From NCBI GenBank assembly GCA_037145635.1, contig JBBCXB010000004.1, forward strand, positions 372,001-436,000: a stretch of 64,000 nucleotides of DNA. The letters run 5' to 3'. This document shows positions 32,090-40,911 of this stretch, one piece after another. A program made the position numbers and the translations under genes. The DNA is from JAATFS01 sp037145635 (GTDB lineage: Bacteria > Pseudomonadota > Gammaproteobacteria > Xanthomonadales > Xanthomonadaceae). Each line of letters opens with the position of its first letter. Within the stretch, counting starts at the first letter, position 1. The notes under the pieces were generated by a model that searched no databases, had not been told where the DNA came from, and was given only the letters and a program-made list of their open reading frames with translations.

Positions 32090-33359
32090 GCCCGGCCGCG
32101 CGGTCGCCGGCGGCCGTCGCCGGCGGCCGCAGCCACGCCACCGCCGCACGGCCGGCGCGCAGGCCGCTGGCGAAGCATGCGGCGAGCAGGTAGCCGCCGG
32201 TCGGCGCCTCCCAGTCGAGCATCTCGCCGGCGCAGAACGTGCCGGGCAGGGCGTGCAGCATCAGGCGCTCGTCCATCGCCTCCAGGCGCACGCCGCCGGC
32301 GCTGCTGATCGCCTCGGCGAGCGGGCGCGGGCGCAGCGGCCGCAGCGGCAGCGCCTTCAGGGTGCGCGCCGCCAGCGCCGTGTCGTGGCCCGCGTCCTTG
32401 CCGAGCACCTCGTAGAGCAGCGCCGCCTTGGCCCCGGCGAGGCCGGCCTGGCGCCGCAGGTGGTCGCCGAAGCTGCGGCCGTTGCGCGGCTTGGCGAGGT
32501 CGGCCTGCAGCCGTTCCAGGTCGCGTCCGGGCACCAGGTCCAGCCGCAGCGAGGCATCGCCCCCGGCGTCGAGGGTATCGCGCAGGTCCGCCGACAACGC
32601 GTAGATCAGGCTGCCCTCGAGGCCGCCGGCGTTGACCACGCATTCGCCCTGCAGGGCCCGCGGCCGGCCCGTGCGGTCCTGCCAGTGCGCGACCACCGGC
32701 TTGAGCGGTGCCCCGGCGTGGCGCTCGGCGAAGTGGGCGCTCCAGCCGATGTCGAAGCCGCAGTTGGCCGGCCGCAGCGGGGCCAGGTCGATGCCGCGCG
32801 CGGCCAGCGCGGCCTGCCAGGCGCCATCGGAGCCCAGCTGCGGCCAGCTGCCTCCGCCGAGCGCCAGCACCACCGCATCGGCCTGCACCACGCGTTCCTC
32901 GCCCGCGCCGGTGTCGAAGCGCAGCCCGCCCTGCGCGGTCCAGCCGCGCCAGCGGTGGTGCACGTGGAACTCCACGCCCTGCTCCTTGAGCCGGCGCACC
33001 CAGCCGCGCAGCAGCGGCGCGGCCTTGCGATCGAGCGGGAACACGCGGCCGGAGCTGCCGACATAGGTCTCCACGCCGAGCCCGCGCGCCCAGTGGCGCA
33101 GCGCGTCGGCATCCAGTTCGCGCAGCCACGGCGCCAGCGCCGGACTGCGCTCGCGGTAGCGCGCGACGAACGCGTCGAACGGCTCGGAGTGGGTCAGGTT
33201 CAGGCCGCCCTTGCCGGCGATCAGGAACTTGCGCCCGACCGAGCCCTTGGCCTCGTAGACATCGACCTGCAGGCCGGCCGCGCGCGCGACCTCGGCCGCC
33301 ATCAGGCCGGCCGGGCCGCCGCCGACCACGGCCAGCCGCGGGGTCGCGGTGAGCGTCAT
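32073..33359 (-). CDS. HI0933-family FAD-dependent oxidoreductase (BaiN-like)
   Basis: A cytoplasmic flavoprotein of 428 residues. It shows the FAD-binding motif VVGGGPAGLMAAEVARAAG at the N-terminus, GSVGRKFLIAGKGGLNLTHSEP, typical of HI0933/YhiN proteins, and GTFCAGEMLDWEAPTGGYLL near the C-terminus. Family members are related to the NAD(P)H oxidoreductase BaiN, but the physiological reaction is unknown for most. It lies 13 nt downstream of the FKBP gene on the same strand, so the two are probably co-transcribed. Confidence 0.87.
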   Translation of the reverse strand: MTLTATPRLAVVGGGPAGLMAAEVARAAGLQVDVYEAKGSVGRKFLIAGKGGLNLTHSEPFDAFVARYRERSPALAPWLRELDADALRHWARGLGVETYVGSSGRVFPLDRKAAPLLRGWVRRLKEQGVEFHVHHRWRGWTAQGGLRFDTGAGEERVVQADAVVLALGGGSWPQLGSDGAWQAALAARGIDLAPLRPANCGFDIGWSAHFAERHAGAPLKPVVAHWQDRTGRPRALQGECVVNAGGLEGSLIYALSADLRDTLDAGGDASLRLDLVPGRDLERLQADLAKPRNGRSFGDHLRRQAGLAGAKAALLYEVLGKDAGHDTALAARTLKALPLRPLRPRPLAEAISSAGGVRLEAMDERLMLHALPGTFCAGEMLDWEAPTGGYLLAACFASGLRAGRAAVAWLRPPATAAGDRAAGLTAGR

Positions 33360-33372
33360 GCGCGTGCCCGGC

Positions 33373-33804
33373 TCAACGCGGGCCGACGCCGAGCAGCTCG
33401 ACGTCGAACACCAGCGAGGCGCCCGGCGGGATCACGCCGCCCGCGCCGCGGTCGCCGTAGCCGTAGGCCGGCGGGATCATCAAGGTGCGCTTGCCGCCCA
33501 CCCGCATGCCGGCCACGCCCTCGTCCCAGCCGCGGATCACCTGGCCACCGCCCAGCGTGAACGCGAACGGCTCGCCCCGGTCCACCGAGCTGTCGAACTT
33601 CTCGCCGTGCTTCGCCGGCGCGTTCTCGTCGTACAGCCAGCCGGTGTAGTGCACCCGCACGGTGTCGCCCGGACGGGCCACCTGGCCGGTGCCGACGCCG
33701 TGGTCGATCTTCTCGAACTGCGTGAGGGTGCCGCCCGGCGGCGGCCCCGGAGGGGTGCAGCCGCACAGGACCAGCAGGGCGGCGATCAGCAGGAGGTGGC
33801 GCAT
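33373..33804 (-). CDS. FKBP-type peptidyl-prolyl isomerase, predicted lipoprotein
   Basis: Catalyses cis-trans isomerisation of prolyl bonds in the cell envelope. The 143 residues begin with a signal peptide whose lipobox is LCGC, placing the acylated Cys at residue 16. This is followed by one FKBP domain with DTVRVHYTGWL, FDSSVDRGEPFAFTLGGGQVI, WDEGVAGMRVGGKRTLMIPP and VFDVELL. The start is chosen to give the lipoprotein signal; the frame upstream is open but unrelated. It is the first gene of a two-gene unit with the flavoprotein. Confidence 0.9.
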   Translation of the reverse strand: MRHLLLIAALLVLCGCTPPGPPPGGTLTQFEKIDHGVGTGQVARPGDTVRVHYTGWLYDENAPAKHGEKFDSSVDRGEPFAFTLGGGQVIRGWDEGVAGMRVGGKRTLMIPPAYGYGDRGAGGVIPPGASLVFDVELLGVGPR

Positions 33805-33855
33805 CGGGGTTGTCCGGTAGCAGAGCGGGGCGCGATTATCGCATCGCGCAGCCGC

Positions 33856-33867
33856 TATCATCGCGCC
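33856..33867 (+). promoter_or_regulatory. -10-like TATCAT placed for a leaderless transcript
   Basis: TATCAT (33856-33861) ends 6 nt before the ATG at 33868, with no Shine-Dalgarno between. No -35 match is evident. Confidence 0.45.
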
Positions 33868-34233
33868 ATGGCCAAGCTGCTGATGAACCTGCGCAACGTA
33901 CCCGAGGACGAGGCCGACGACGTGCGGGCGTTGCTGGACCGCCACGCCATCGAGCACTACGAAACCCGTCCCAGCAACTGGGGCATCTCGGCCGGAGGCA
34001 TCTGGCTGCGCGAGGACGCCGACCAGGCCCGCGCCAGGGCGGTGCTGGCGGACTATCAGCAGCAGCGCGGCGAGCAGGCGCGCGCACGCCGCCAGGCCGA
34101 ACTGACGCAGGGCACCGCCGAGACCTTCGGCTCGCTGCTGCGCCGGCGCCCGCTGTTCGTGCTGGTGACGCTGGTCGGCATGCTGCTGGTGGCCTCGCTG
34201 GTACTGCTGCCGTTCCTGCTGCTGTCGGGCTGA
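33868..34233 (+). CDS. DUF6164 family membrane-anchored protein
   Basis: A 121-residue protein of unknown function, common in gammaproteobacteria. The N-terminal soluble part (MAKLLMNLRNVPEDEADDVR, then WGISAGGIWLREDADQARA) resembles DUF2007-like ferredoxin-fold domains. A helical, glutamine- and arginine-rich linker and one C-terminal transmembrane helix (about 95-119, LFVLVTLVGMLLVASLVLLPFL region) follow. It probably lies in the inner membrane with its bulk in the cytoplasm. It begins only 63 nt from the divergent FKBP gene and is followed 49 nt later by trhO. Confidence 0.75.
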   Translation: MAKLLMNLRNVPEDEADDVRALLDRHAIEHYETRPSNWGISAGGIWLREDADQARARAVLADYQQQRGEQARARRQAELTQGTAETFGSLLRRRPLFVLVTLVGMLLVASLVLLPFLLLSG

Positions 34234-34270
34234 GCCCCGCGCGGTCCGTCCGCGCCGCGACCGCGCAGCG

Positions 34271-34282
34271 TAAAATGCGCGG
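34271..34282 (+). promoter_or_regulatory. -10-like TAAAAT placed for a leaderless trhO transcript
   Basis: TAAAAT (34271-34276) ends 6 nt before the ATG at 34283. The 6-nt gap is GCGCGG, with no Shine-Dalgarno. The surrounding DNA is very GC-rich, so the AT-rich hexamer stands out. Confidence 0.5.
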
Positions 34283-35053
34283 ATGATCACCAACACCGCC
34301 GCCTACCACTTCACCGTCATCGACGACCCGCAGGCCCTGGCCGCGGCCGTGCGCGAGCGCGCCGAGGCCGGCGCCCTGAAGGGCACGGTGCTGGTGGCCG
34401 GGGAGGGGATCAACCTGTTCGTGGCCGGGCAGACACCGGCGATCGACGCGTTCTACGCCTGGCTGCGGCCGCAGCCCGGCTTCGGCGACCTGCGGATCAA
34501 GTACAGCCTCAGCGCGCAGCTGCCGTTCGCGCGGCTCAAGGTCAAGGTCAAGCCGGAGATCATCAGCTTCCGCCGCGACGACGCCTCGCCGCTGGCCGGG
34601 CGCGCCCCGGCGGTGGCGCCGGCGCGGTTGCAGCGCTGGCTGCGTGCCGGCCACGATGACCAGGGCCGGCGCGTGGTCCTGCTCGATACCCGCAACCGCC
34701 AGGAGGTCGCGCACGGCACCTTCGCCGACGCGCTCACCCTGCCGATCGACAAGTTCACCGATCTGCCGCAGGCGCTGGCGGCGCACCGCGAGGCGCTGGC
34801 CGATGCCACGGTGGTGAGCTTCTGCACCGGCGGCATCCGCTGCGAGAAGGCGGCGGTGTGGATGCGCGCCGACGGCATGGACAACGTGCTGCAGCTGGAT
34901 GGCGGCATCCTCGGCTACTTCGAGGACGTCGGCGACGAGGGCTACGAGGGACGCTGCTTCGTGTTCGACGAGCGCGTGGCGCTGGACCCGCAGCTGCGTC
35001 CGTTGCACGACCTGGCGCCAACCGTGGCCGACGAGGCGGCCGGAAAAGTCTGA
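34283..35053 (+). CDS. trhO: tRNA uridine(34) hydroxylase TrhO (rhodanese family, YceA)
   Basis: Introduces the 5-hydroxyl group at wobble uridine 34 of certain tRNAs using molecular oxygen. The 256 residues have an N-terminal ferredoxin-like domain (about 1-100) with LVAGEGINLFVAG and a rhodanese domain (about 120-215) with LLDTRNRQEVAHG. The catalytic-type loop CTGGIRCEKAA starts near residue 181. Length and the CTGGIRC motif fit the UPF0176/TrhO family. A short post-rhodanese tail follows. Confidence 0.92.
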   Translation: MITNTAAYHFTVIDDPQALAAAVRERAEAGALKGTVLVAGEGINLFVAGQTPAIDAFYAWLRPQPGFGDLRIKYSLSAQLPFARLKVKVKPEIISFRRDDASPLAGRAPAVAPARLQRWLRAGHDDQGRRVVLLDTRNRQEVAHGTFADALTLPIDKFTDLPQALAAHREALADATVVSFCTGGIRCEKAAVWMRADGMDNVLQLDGGILGYFEDVGDEGYEGRCFVFDERVALDPQLRPLHDLAPTVADEAAGKV

Positions 35054-35340
35054 CCGCGCCGGCCTGACTTGCCCGATGCCCGGGTCCCGGGCCGCCGTTG
35101 GATGATCGTCCTCGCCAGGCGCAGGCCGCCGCCGATGCCCGACCGGGCGGTCGCCGGCCCTTCTGCCTGCGTTTTCCGCCCGGTGTGGGCCGGGCCTGGC
35201 ATCCTCGCGCTCCGCGGTGCGGCGGCCCGTTCGCCCCGCCTCGGAATCCTGTCCGGCGACCCGCCGGGTCCGGCTTGCCCTGAACAATTCATGCGGCTAG
35301 GCTGATCCGGTAGGCCTTCACAGTTTGGGGAAAGACACGG
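35054..35340. other. gene-free stretch before the response regulator
   Basis: 287 nt of GC-rich sequence without an ORF I would support. The last 60 nt are less GC-rich and contain GGCTAGGCT near 35293-35301, which could be part of a promoter for the response regulator, but no confident -35/-10 pair is visible. Confidence 0.4.
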
Positions 35341-35988
35341 ATGACCATCAGGGTGTTTCTGATCGACGATCATGCGCTCGTGCGTACCGGCATGAAGATG
35401 ATCCTGTCCAAGGAAGTGGACGTCGACGTGATTGGCGAAGCGGAGAGCGGCGAGGCGGCGCTGCCGCAGATCCGCCAGCTCAGGCCCGACATCGTGCTGT
35501 GCGACCTGCACCTGCCCGGCGTCAGCGGCATGGAGATCACCGAACGTATCGTCAAGGGCGACTACGGCACGCGTGTGATCATCGTCTCGGTGCTGGAGGA
35601 CGGCCCGCTGCCGAAGCGGCTGCTGGAGGTCGGCGCGTCCGGCTACGTCGGCAAGGGTGGCGACGCGCAGGAACTGCTGCGCGCGGTGCGCGAGGTCGCC
35701 CTGGGCAAGCGCTACCTCGGCAACACCATCGCGCAGAACATGGCGCTGTCCAACCTCGAGGGCGGCACCTCGCCCTTCGACGCGCTGTCGCCGCGCGAGC
35801 TGGAGGTGGCGCTGCTGCTGACCCAGGGCCTGCGCCAGGAAGACATCGCCAAGCGCCTGAGCCTCAGCGCCAAGACCGTCAACACGCACAAGGCGCGCCT
35901 GTTCGAGAAGGTCGGGATCCAGGACAACATCGCGCTGGCGCGATTGGCCCACCAGTACGGGCTCACCGATCCCGGCCGCACCCTCTGA
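35341..35988 (+). CDS. NarL/FixJ-type response regulator (GacA/UvrY-like)
   Basis: Two-component regulator that binds DNA after phosphorylation. The 215 residues contain a receiver domain (1-120) with acidic pocket D9-D10, phospho-acceptor D55 in VLCDLHLPG and K105 in GYVGKGG, and a LuxR-type helix-turn-helix (about 148-210) with LSPRELEVALLLTQGL and LSLSAKTVNTHKARL. It resembles GacA/UvrY/SirA regulators, but no sensor kinase is adjacent and uvrC is 7.7 kb away, so the pathway is uncertain. It converges with rne across a strong hairpin. Confidence 0.88.
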   Translation: MTIRVFLIDDHALVRTGMKMILSKEVDVDVIGEAESGEAALPQIRQLRPDIVLCDLHLPGVSGMEITERIVKGDYGTRVIIVSVLEDGPLPKRLLEVGASGYVGKGGDAQELLRAVREVALGKRYLGNTIAQNMALSNLEGGTSPFDALSPRELEVALLLTQGLRQEDIAKRLSLSAKTVNTHKARLFEKVGIQDNIALARLAHQYGLTDPGRTL

Positions 35989-36043
35989 CTCTCCGCCGCC
36001 GGCGCCTGCCGGATCGCGCCGTGCGCCGGTAGCCCCGGACAGG

Positions 36044-36080
36044 CAAAAAAAAAGCGGCCCCGAGGGGCCGCTTTCGTTAC
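36044..36080. terminator. bidirectional intrinsic terminator between the response regulator and rne
   Basis: A stem of GCGGCCC with GGGCCGC flanked by AAA/TTT (36051-36060 with 36065-36074) and a CGAG tetraloop. On the minus strand it is followed by a run of nine T (36045-36053 complement), ideal for ending rne. On the plus strand the tail TTTCGTT is weaker. Confidence 0.9.
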
Positions 36081-36097
36081 GCAGGGTCGCAGGACGC

Positions 36098-39000
36098 TCA
36101 GTCGGCGCGCGGCTTGGGCGGTGCGTGCCCTTCCTCGTCCTCGTCCTTGCCATCCTCGACCGGCCGTGCCTGGGCGGCCGCAGGCACGGCGGGAGCCGTC
36201 GCGGTCGCTACAGGGGTGGCCGGAGCCGCCGCCCGGGGAGCGGCCGGCGTGGCGTGGGCCGGCACGTCGTCCTGCGGCTGCACGGACGGTGCCGGCGCCG
36301 CCGCTGCGGGCGCAGGCGCCGGGGCCGCCGGAGCGCCCTGCGGCGCGGCCGGTGCCGCAGGCGTATCGGCGGCCAGCACGTCCAGCAGCGTGGTCTGCAC
36401 CGGCGCGTAGGGCTTGCGGACCTCGACCGCGGCCGGCTCGACCGGGGCGGGCTCGGCGGCCGTCGACGGCTCCGTCGCAGCCGGGGCCGCCGGCTTCGCC
36501 GCGGGCGCGGCGGCGGCCGGGACCTCGGCATGCGTCGCCACCGGCACGGTCTCGGACGCGGCGGGCTTGGCCTGCACTGCCGGGCGCTGCACCGCTTCCG
36601 GCACCTCGGTATCGGCTACCGGCGTGGGCGGGACCACCGTGGCGGGGGCCGCCTCGGTGGCAACGCGTGCCGGCGTCGGTGCCGCGGCCTTCGCCGCGGC
36701 CGGGGCGCTCGCCGCCTGCGGGGCAGCGGGCGCCGTGTCGACCGGGGCCGCCGGCGCGACGGCTTCCTCGGCCTTCGCGCTCGCGGCCTTGGGCACGCCG
36801 GCCTCGGCGTCGGCCTCGGCTTCTGCCTTGGCCGGTACGGGCGGTGCGGCAGCGGCCGGCGCGGCCTGCACCGGGGCCTCGCGACGGGCTGGTGCGGTAC
36901 GGGCCGGCTTCACCGGCGCCCCCGTCTCGTCCTCGAAGTCGAACTCGGGCTGGCTGCTGTTGGCGGCCGGGGTCGAGGCCGCGCCGTTGTCGGCGTCGAA
37001 GTCCGAATCGGCGTCGCCTTCGCTGTCGGCATCGTCCAGGTCGCCGCCTTCCAGGCTGCTGCCGGCTTCGCCATTGCCACCGCGACGGCGACGACGGCCA
37101 CCGCGACGACCGCGACGGCGACGGCTTCCGCCGTCACCGGTGCCGTTCTCGTCGGCAGCCGGGTTCGCGTTGTCCTCGTCCAGGCCCTGGATCTGCTCGA
37201 CGGCATCGTCCTGGGTCTGGGCCACGGCGGGGGCGGCTTCGGCCGCGCGCGGGGCGGGCTCCGGCCTGGCCGCCGGCGCGGCCGCCGCCACGGGGGCGGC
37301 GGGCACTGCGGTCTCGACCGCGGCCACCGGCTTCACGCCGGTGAGCGTCTCGTCCTGGCGCGCGCTGCGCTGGGGCTTCTCCGGCATCGCGGCGGCGGCC
37401 GTGTCCTGCACCGGCTGCTGGCGCGGCGGCCGCTGCGGTGCCGGCTGCTTCTGCTTGGGCGGCTGCTGCGGCGGCTTGGCCGGCTGGCCTTCGCCACGCG
37501 GCGGCTTGGCGGCCGGCTGTCCCTGCGGCTGGCCCTGGCCGTTGCCGCCTGGACGACGCTCGTCGCGACGCGCCGTGTTACCGCCGCCGTTGCCGTTGCC
37601 GTTGCCGTTGCCGCCACCGTTGCCGCCGCGACCCTGGCCCTGTCCCTGGCCGCCGTTGCCGCGGCCCTCGCGGCGCGGGGCGCGTTCGCTGCGCTCGCCG
37701 CGGTTGCCGCCGCGGCCGGCGTCGTTGCCCTGACGCGGACGCGGGGCCGGCGTGGCCGGGCTCTGCTCGGGCTCGACGCCACCGAAGATGCGCTTGAGCC
37801 AGCCGACCACGCCGGCGACCGGCGCCGGCGCGACCACCACCGGCGCGACCGGCGCCGGGGCGGGGGCCACCGGCGCGACCGGCTCCTCGCGCACGGGCGC
37901 GGGCTGGCTCGGCTTGATCGAGGTGACCGCCGGTGCCGCCGGGATGTTGAGCTGGGCCTTGGTCAGTGCGTGCACCGGCAGCTTGCGCGGGGTGCCGCGC
38001 TGGTAGCTGGGCTTGCCGCTCTCCTCGCCGAGCTCGTTCTCGCGCAGGCGGGTGACCTCGTAGTGCGGGGTGTGCAGCTGCTCGTCGGCGACGATGATGA
38101 TCGGCGCGTCGTGGCGCTGCTCGATCTCGCGCAGCGCGCCGCGCTTCTCGTTGAGCAGGTAGTTGGCGATCTCCACCGGGGCCTGCACCAGCACCTGTCC
38201 GGTGTTCTCCTTCATCGCGTGCTCCTCGGCGACGCGGATGATCGACAGCGACATCGACTCGACGCTGCGCATGCGGCCGTGGCCGTCGCAGCGCGGGCAG
38301 ACGATCTGGCTGGACTCGCCCAGGCTCGGGCGCAGGCGCTGGCGGCTCATCTCCATCAGGCCGAAGCGCGAGATGCGGCCCAGCTGCACGCGCGCACGGT
38401 CGTACTTGAGCGCGTTCTGCAGCTTGTTCTCGACCTCGCGCTGGTGCTTGGAGGAGGACATGTCGATGAAGTCGATCACCACCAGGCCGCCGAGGTCGCG
38501 CAGGCGCAGCTGGCGGGCCACTTCCTCGGCCGCTTCCAGGTTGGTGTGGAACGCGGTCTCCTCGATGTCGCTGCCCTTGGTGGCGCGCGAGGAGTTCACG
38601 TCGATGGCGGTCAGCGCCTCGGTCTGGTCGACCACGATCGAGCCGCCCGACGGCAGGCGCACGTTGCGCTCGTAGGCGTTCTCGATCTGCGATTCGATCT
38701 GGAAGCGGTTGAACAGCGGGATGTCGTCGGTGTAGTGCTTGAGCTTGCGCAGGCTCTGCGGCATCACCTGCTGCATGAACTCCTGGGCATCGGCGTACAG
38801 CTCCGGGGTATCGACCAGGATCTCGCCGATGTCGGCGCGCAGGTAGTCGCGCAGGGCGCGGATGATCAGCCGCGATTCCTGGTAGATCAGGAACGGGGCG
38901 GGCTTGCTGAGCGCGGCCTCGGCGATCGCGCGCCAGGTCTGCAGCAGGTAGTCCAGGTCCCACTGCAGCTCTTCGGCATCGCGGCCGACGCCGGCGGTGC

Positions 39001-39502
39001 GGATGATCACGCCCATGTCGTCGGGGATGTCGAGCTTGTCCAGCGCTTCCTTCAGCGCGGCGCGGTCCTCGCCCTCGATCCGGCGCGAGACGCCGCCGGC
39101 GCTCGGCGAGTTCGGCATCAGCACCATGTAGCGGCCGGCCAGCGAGATGAACGTGGTCAGGGCGGCGCCCTTGTTGCCGCGCTCTTCCTTGTCGACCTGG
39201 ACCACGATCTCCTGGCCCTCGCGCAGCAGCTCGCGGATGGTCGACTTGTTGTGGTCGACGCCGCTCTGGAAGTAGTCGCGGGAGATTTCCTTCAGCGGCA
39301 GGAAGCCGTGGCGGTCGGCGCCGTAGTCGACGAAGGCGGCCTCGAGCGAGGGCTCCAGCCGGGTGATGCGGCCCTTGTAGATGTTGGACTTCTTCTGTTC
39401 CTTGGACGGCTGCTCGATGTCGATGTCGTACAGGTTCTGGCCGTCCACGATCGCCACGCGCAGTTCTTCTGCCTGCGTGGCATTGATCAGCATTCGCTTC
39501 AT
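36098..39502 (-). CDS. rne: ribonuclease E
   Basis: Main endoribonuclease for mRNA decay and rRNA/tRNA processing, scaffold of the RNA degradosome. The 1,134 residues start MKRMLINATQAEELRVAIVDG. The catalytic half (1 to about 520) has an S1 domain (about 35-118), the DNase I-like site with LTAIDVNSSR and LVVIDFIDM aspartates, and the Zn-link VCPRCDGHGR near 404. The C-terminal half is low-complexity: Arg/Gly/Asn-rich stretches, a polyarginine block (RRRRGRRGGRRRRRGG) and long Pro/Ala tracts up to the end. Such tails bind RNA and partners. The ATG has GAGGA upstream; the frame continues 76 codons further but is unlike the family. Confidence 0.96.
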   Translation of the reverse strand: MKRMLINATQAEELRVAIVDGQNLYDIDIEQPSKEQKKSNIYKGRITRLEPSLEAAFVDYGADRHGFLPLKEISRDYFQSGVDHNKSTIRELLREGQEIVVQVDKEERGNKGAALTTFISLAGRYMVLMPNSPSAGGVSRRIEGEDRAALKEALDKLDIPDDMGVIIRTAGVGRDAEELQWDLDYLLQTWRAIAEAALSKPAPFLIYQESRLIIRALRDYLRADIGEILVDTPELYADAQEFMQQVMPQSLRKLKHYTDDIPLFNRFQIESQIENAYERNVRLPSGGSIVVDQTEALTAIDVNSSRATKGSDIEETAFHTNLEAAEEVARQLRLRDLGGLVVIDFIDMSSSKHQREVENKLQNALKYDRARVQLGRISRFGLMEMSRQRLRPSLGESSQIVCPRCDGHGRMRSVESMSLSIIRVAEEHAMKENTGQVLVQAPVEIANYLLNEKRGALREIEQRHDAPIIIVADEQLHTPHYEVTRLRENELGEESGKPSYQRGTPRKLPVHALTKAQLNIPAAPAVTSIKPSQPAPVREEPVAPVAPAPAPVAPVVVAPAPVAGVVGWLKRIFGGVEPEQSPATPAPRPRQGNDAGRGGNRGERSERAPRREGRGNGGQGQGQGRGGNGGGNGNGNGNGGGNTARRDERRPGGNGQGQPQGQPAAKPPRGEGQPAKPPQQPPKQKQPAPQRPPRQQPVQDTAAAAMPEKPQRSARQDETLTGVKPVAAVETAVPAAPVAAAAPAARPEPAPRAAEAAPAVAQTQDDAVEQIQGLDEDNANPAADENGTGDGGSRRRRGRRGGRRRRRGGNGEAGSSLEGGDLDDADSEGDADSDFDADNGAASTPAANSSQPEFDFEDETGAPVKPARTAPARREAPVQAAPAAAAPPVPAKAEAEADAEAGVPKAASAKAEEAVAPAAPVDTAPAAPQAASAPAAAKAAAPTPARVATEAAPATVVPPTPVADTEVPEAVQRPAVQAKPAASETVPVATHAEVPAAAAPAAKPAAPAATEPSTAAEPAPVEPAAVEVRKPYAPVQTTLLDVLAADTPAAPAAPQGAPAAPAPAPAAAAPAPSVQPQDDVPAHATPAAPRAAAPATPVATATAPAVPAAAQARPVEDGKDEDEEGHAPPKPRAD

Positions 39503-39901
39503 TGTTGCGTTCCTCGCGCGCTCTACCGCGCGGAACGCCGTGGCGTTTCGCCTCTGGAACGGTTCGCTCCCCCTTCGCGCCACGCGCGGACAGGTCGGCT
39601 TGGGTATCCAGCGCTGCGACACCACGGCAGGCCGCGGGAGCGCTTGTCTCATTTTTAGGTGTTTCAGGGCCGGCAGCCGCTTCCAGCCAAGCTGGGGTGG
39701 CGCACGGGACAGGTTCAGCGCGGCCGTCAAAGACGACCGGCGATGGCCGGGCAGGCCGGTGAGCCGCTAACATGGCCGCCCCGGGGGCGGTGGCCGCGCA
39801 CTGTGCCGGAATCATCGGAAGCCGGGCTTCTGGCCCTGGTCAACTTCCAACGAAATCAAACCCTTATCTCGCCCGCCGAGTGTAACAGAATAAAGAGCAG
39901 G
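39503..39901. promoter_or_regulatory. divergent leader region of rne and rluC
   Basis: 399 nt without a supported gene. In enterobacteria rne has a long autoregulatory 5' leader and lies divergent from rluC, and the same arrangement is seen here. I could not identify confident promoters on either strand. The 60 nt nearest rluC are AT-richer (CAGAAT at 39886-39891). An rne leader of up to about 300 nt is possible. Confidence 0.5.
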
Positions 39902-40885
39902 ATGACCGACCCCCAAATCCCCAAGGCTTCCCCCGACCGACCCGGCGTGCGCATTCTCAAGGTGCCCGAAGACCGTGGCGGACAACGTCTGGACAACTTC
40001 CTGCTGGGGCAGCTCAAGGGAGCGCCGCGCAGCCTGATCTACAAGCTGGTGCGCAGCGGGCAGGTGCGTGTGAACGGAGGCCGCGCCAAGGCCGAGCGCA
40101 AGCTGGAGGGCGGCGAGGAGGTACGCATCCCGCCGGTCCGTCTCACCGAGGACGGAGAAAAGGCCGCGCCCCCCGCGTCGTTCCTGGCGCGGATGGAGGC
40201 GGCGATCGTCTACGAGGACGCCCGCCTGCTGGCGCTGAACAAGCCGTCCGGGGTGGCCAGCCACGGCGGCAGCGGGATCAGCCACGGGGCGATCGAGACG
40301 CTGCGGGCGCTGCGCCCCAACCAGAGCCTGGAGCTGGTGCACCGGCTGGACCGTGACACCTCCGGCCTGCTGATCGTGGCCAAGAAGCGCTCGGCCCTGA
40401 CCGAGCTGCAGGCGCTGATGCGCGAGAGCGATGCCGCGGACGGCCGCGGCATCACCAAGCGCTATCTGACCCTGCTGGTCGGGCGCATGCCCGACGGGGT
40501 GATGTCGGTGGACGCGCCGCTGCTGATCGGCTTGCGCCAGGGCGGCGAGCGCCATGTGCAGGTGAACGCCGGCGGCAAGGCCTCGCTGAGCCATTTCCGG
40601 GTGCTGGAGCGTCGCGGCGGGCATTCCTACTGCGAGGTCCGGATCGAGACCGGGCGGACCCATCAGATCCGGGTGCACGCCCAGCACATCGGCCATGCGG
40701 TCGCCGGCGACGACAAGTACGGCGACCCGGAGACCAACAAGCGCCTGCGCGACCAGGCGGGGCTGCGCCGGCTGTTCCTGCACGCGGCTTCGCTGGAGTT
40801 CGCGCTGGACGACGGCCGCACCCCGTACGTGCTCAATGCCCCGCTGGCGCCCGACCTGGCCGAGGCCCTAGACCGGCTGGGTTGA
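39902..40885 (+). CDS. rluC: 23S rRNA pseudouridine synthase (RluC type)
   Basis: Converts specific uridines of 23S rRNA to pseudouridine; E. coli RluC modifies 955, 2504 and 2580. The 327 residues carry an N-terminal S4 domain (RLDNFLLGQLKGAPRSLIYKL near 30-50). The RluA-family catalytic domain follows, with the active-site HRLDRDTSGLLIVAKK and RTHQIRVHAQHIGH. GAGCAGG precedes the ATG; the frame upstream (from 39659) is non-homologous. Divergence from rne supports RluC over RluD or RluA. Confidence 0.92.
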   Translation: MTDPQIPKASPDRPGVRILKVPEDRGGQRLDNFLLGQLKGAPRSLIYKLVRSGQVRVNGGRAKAERKLEGGEEVRIPPVRLTEDGEKAAPPASFLARMEAAIVYEDARLLALNKPSGVASHGGSGISHGAIETLRALRPNQSLELVHRLDRDTSGLLIVAKKRSALTELQALMRESDAADGRGITKRYLTLLVGRMPDGVMSVDAPLLIGLRQGGERHVQVNAGGKASLSHFRVLERRGGHSYCEVRIETGRTHQIRVHAQHIGHAVAGDDKYGDPETNKRLRDQAGLRRLFLHAASLEFALDDGRTPYVLNAPLAPDLAEALDRLG

Positions 40886-40911
40886 TCCGGTCGGGTGGAG
40901 CAGGGCCGGCT

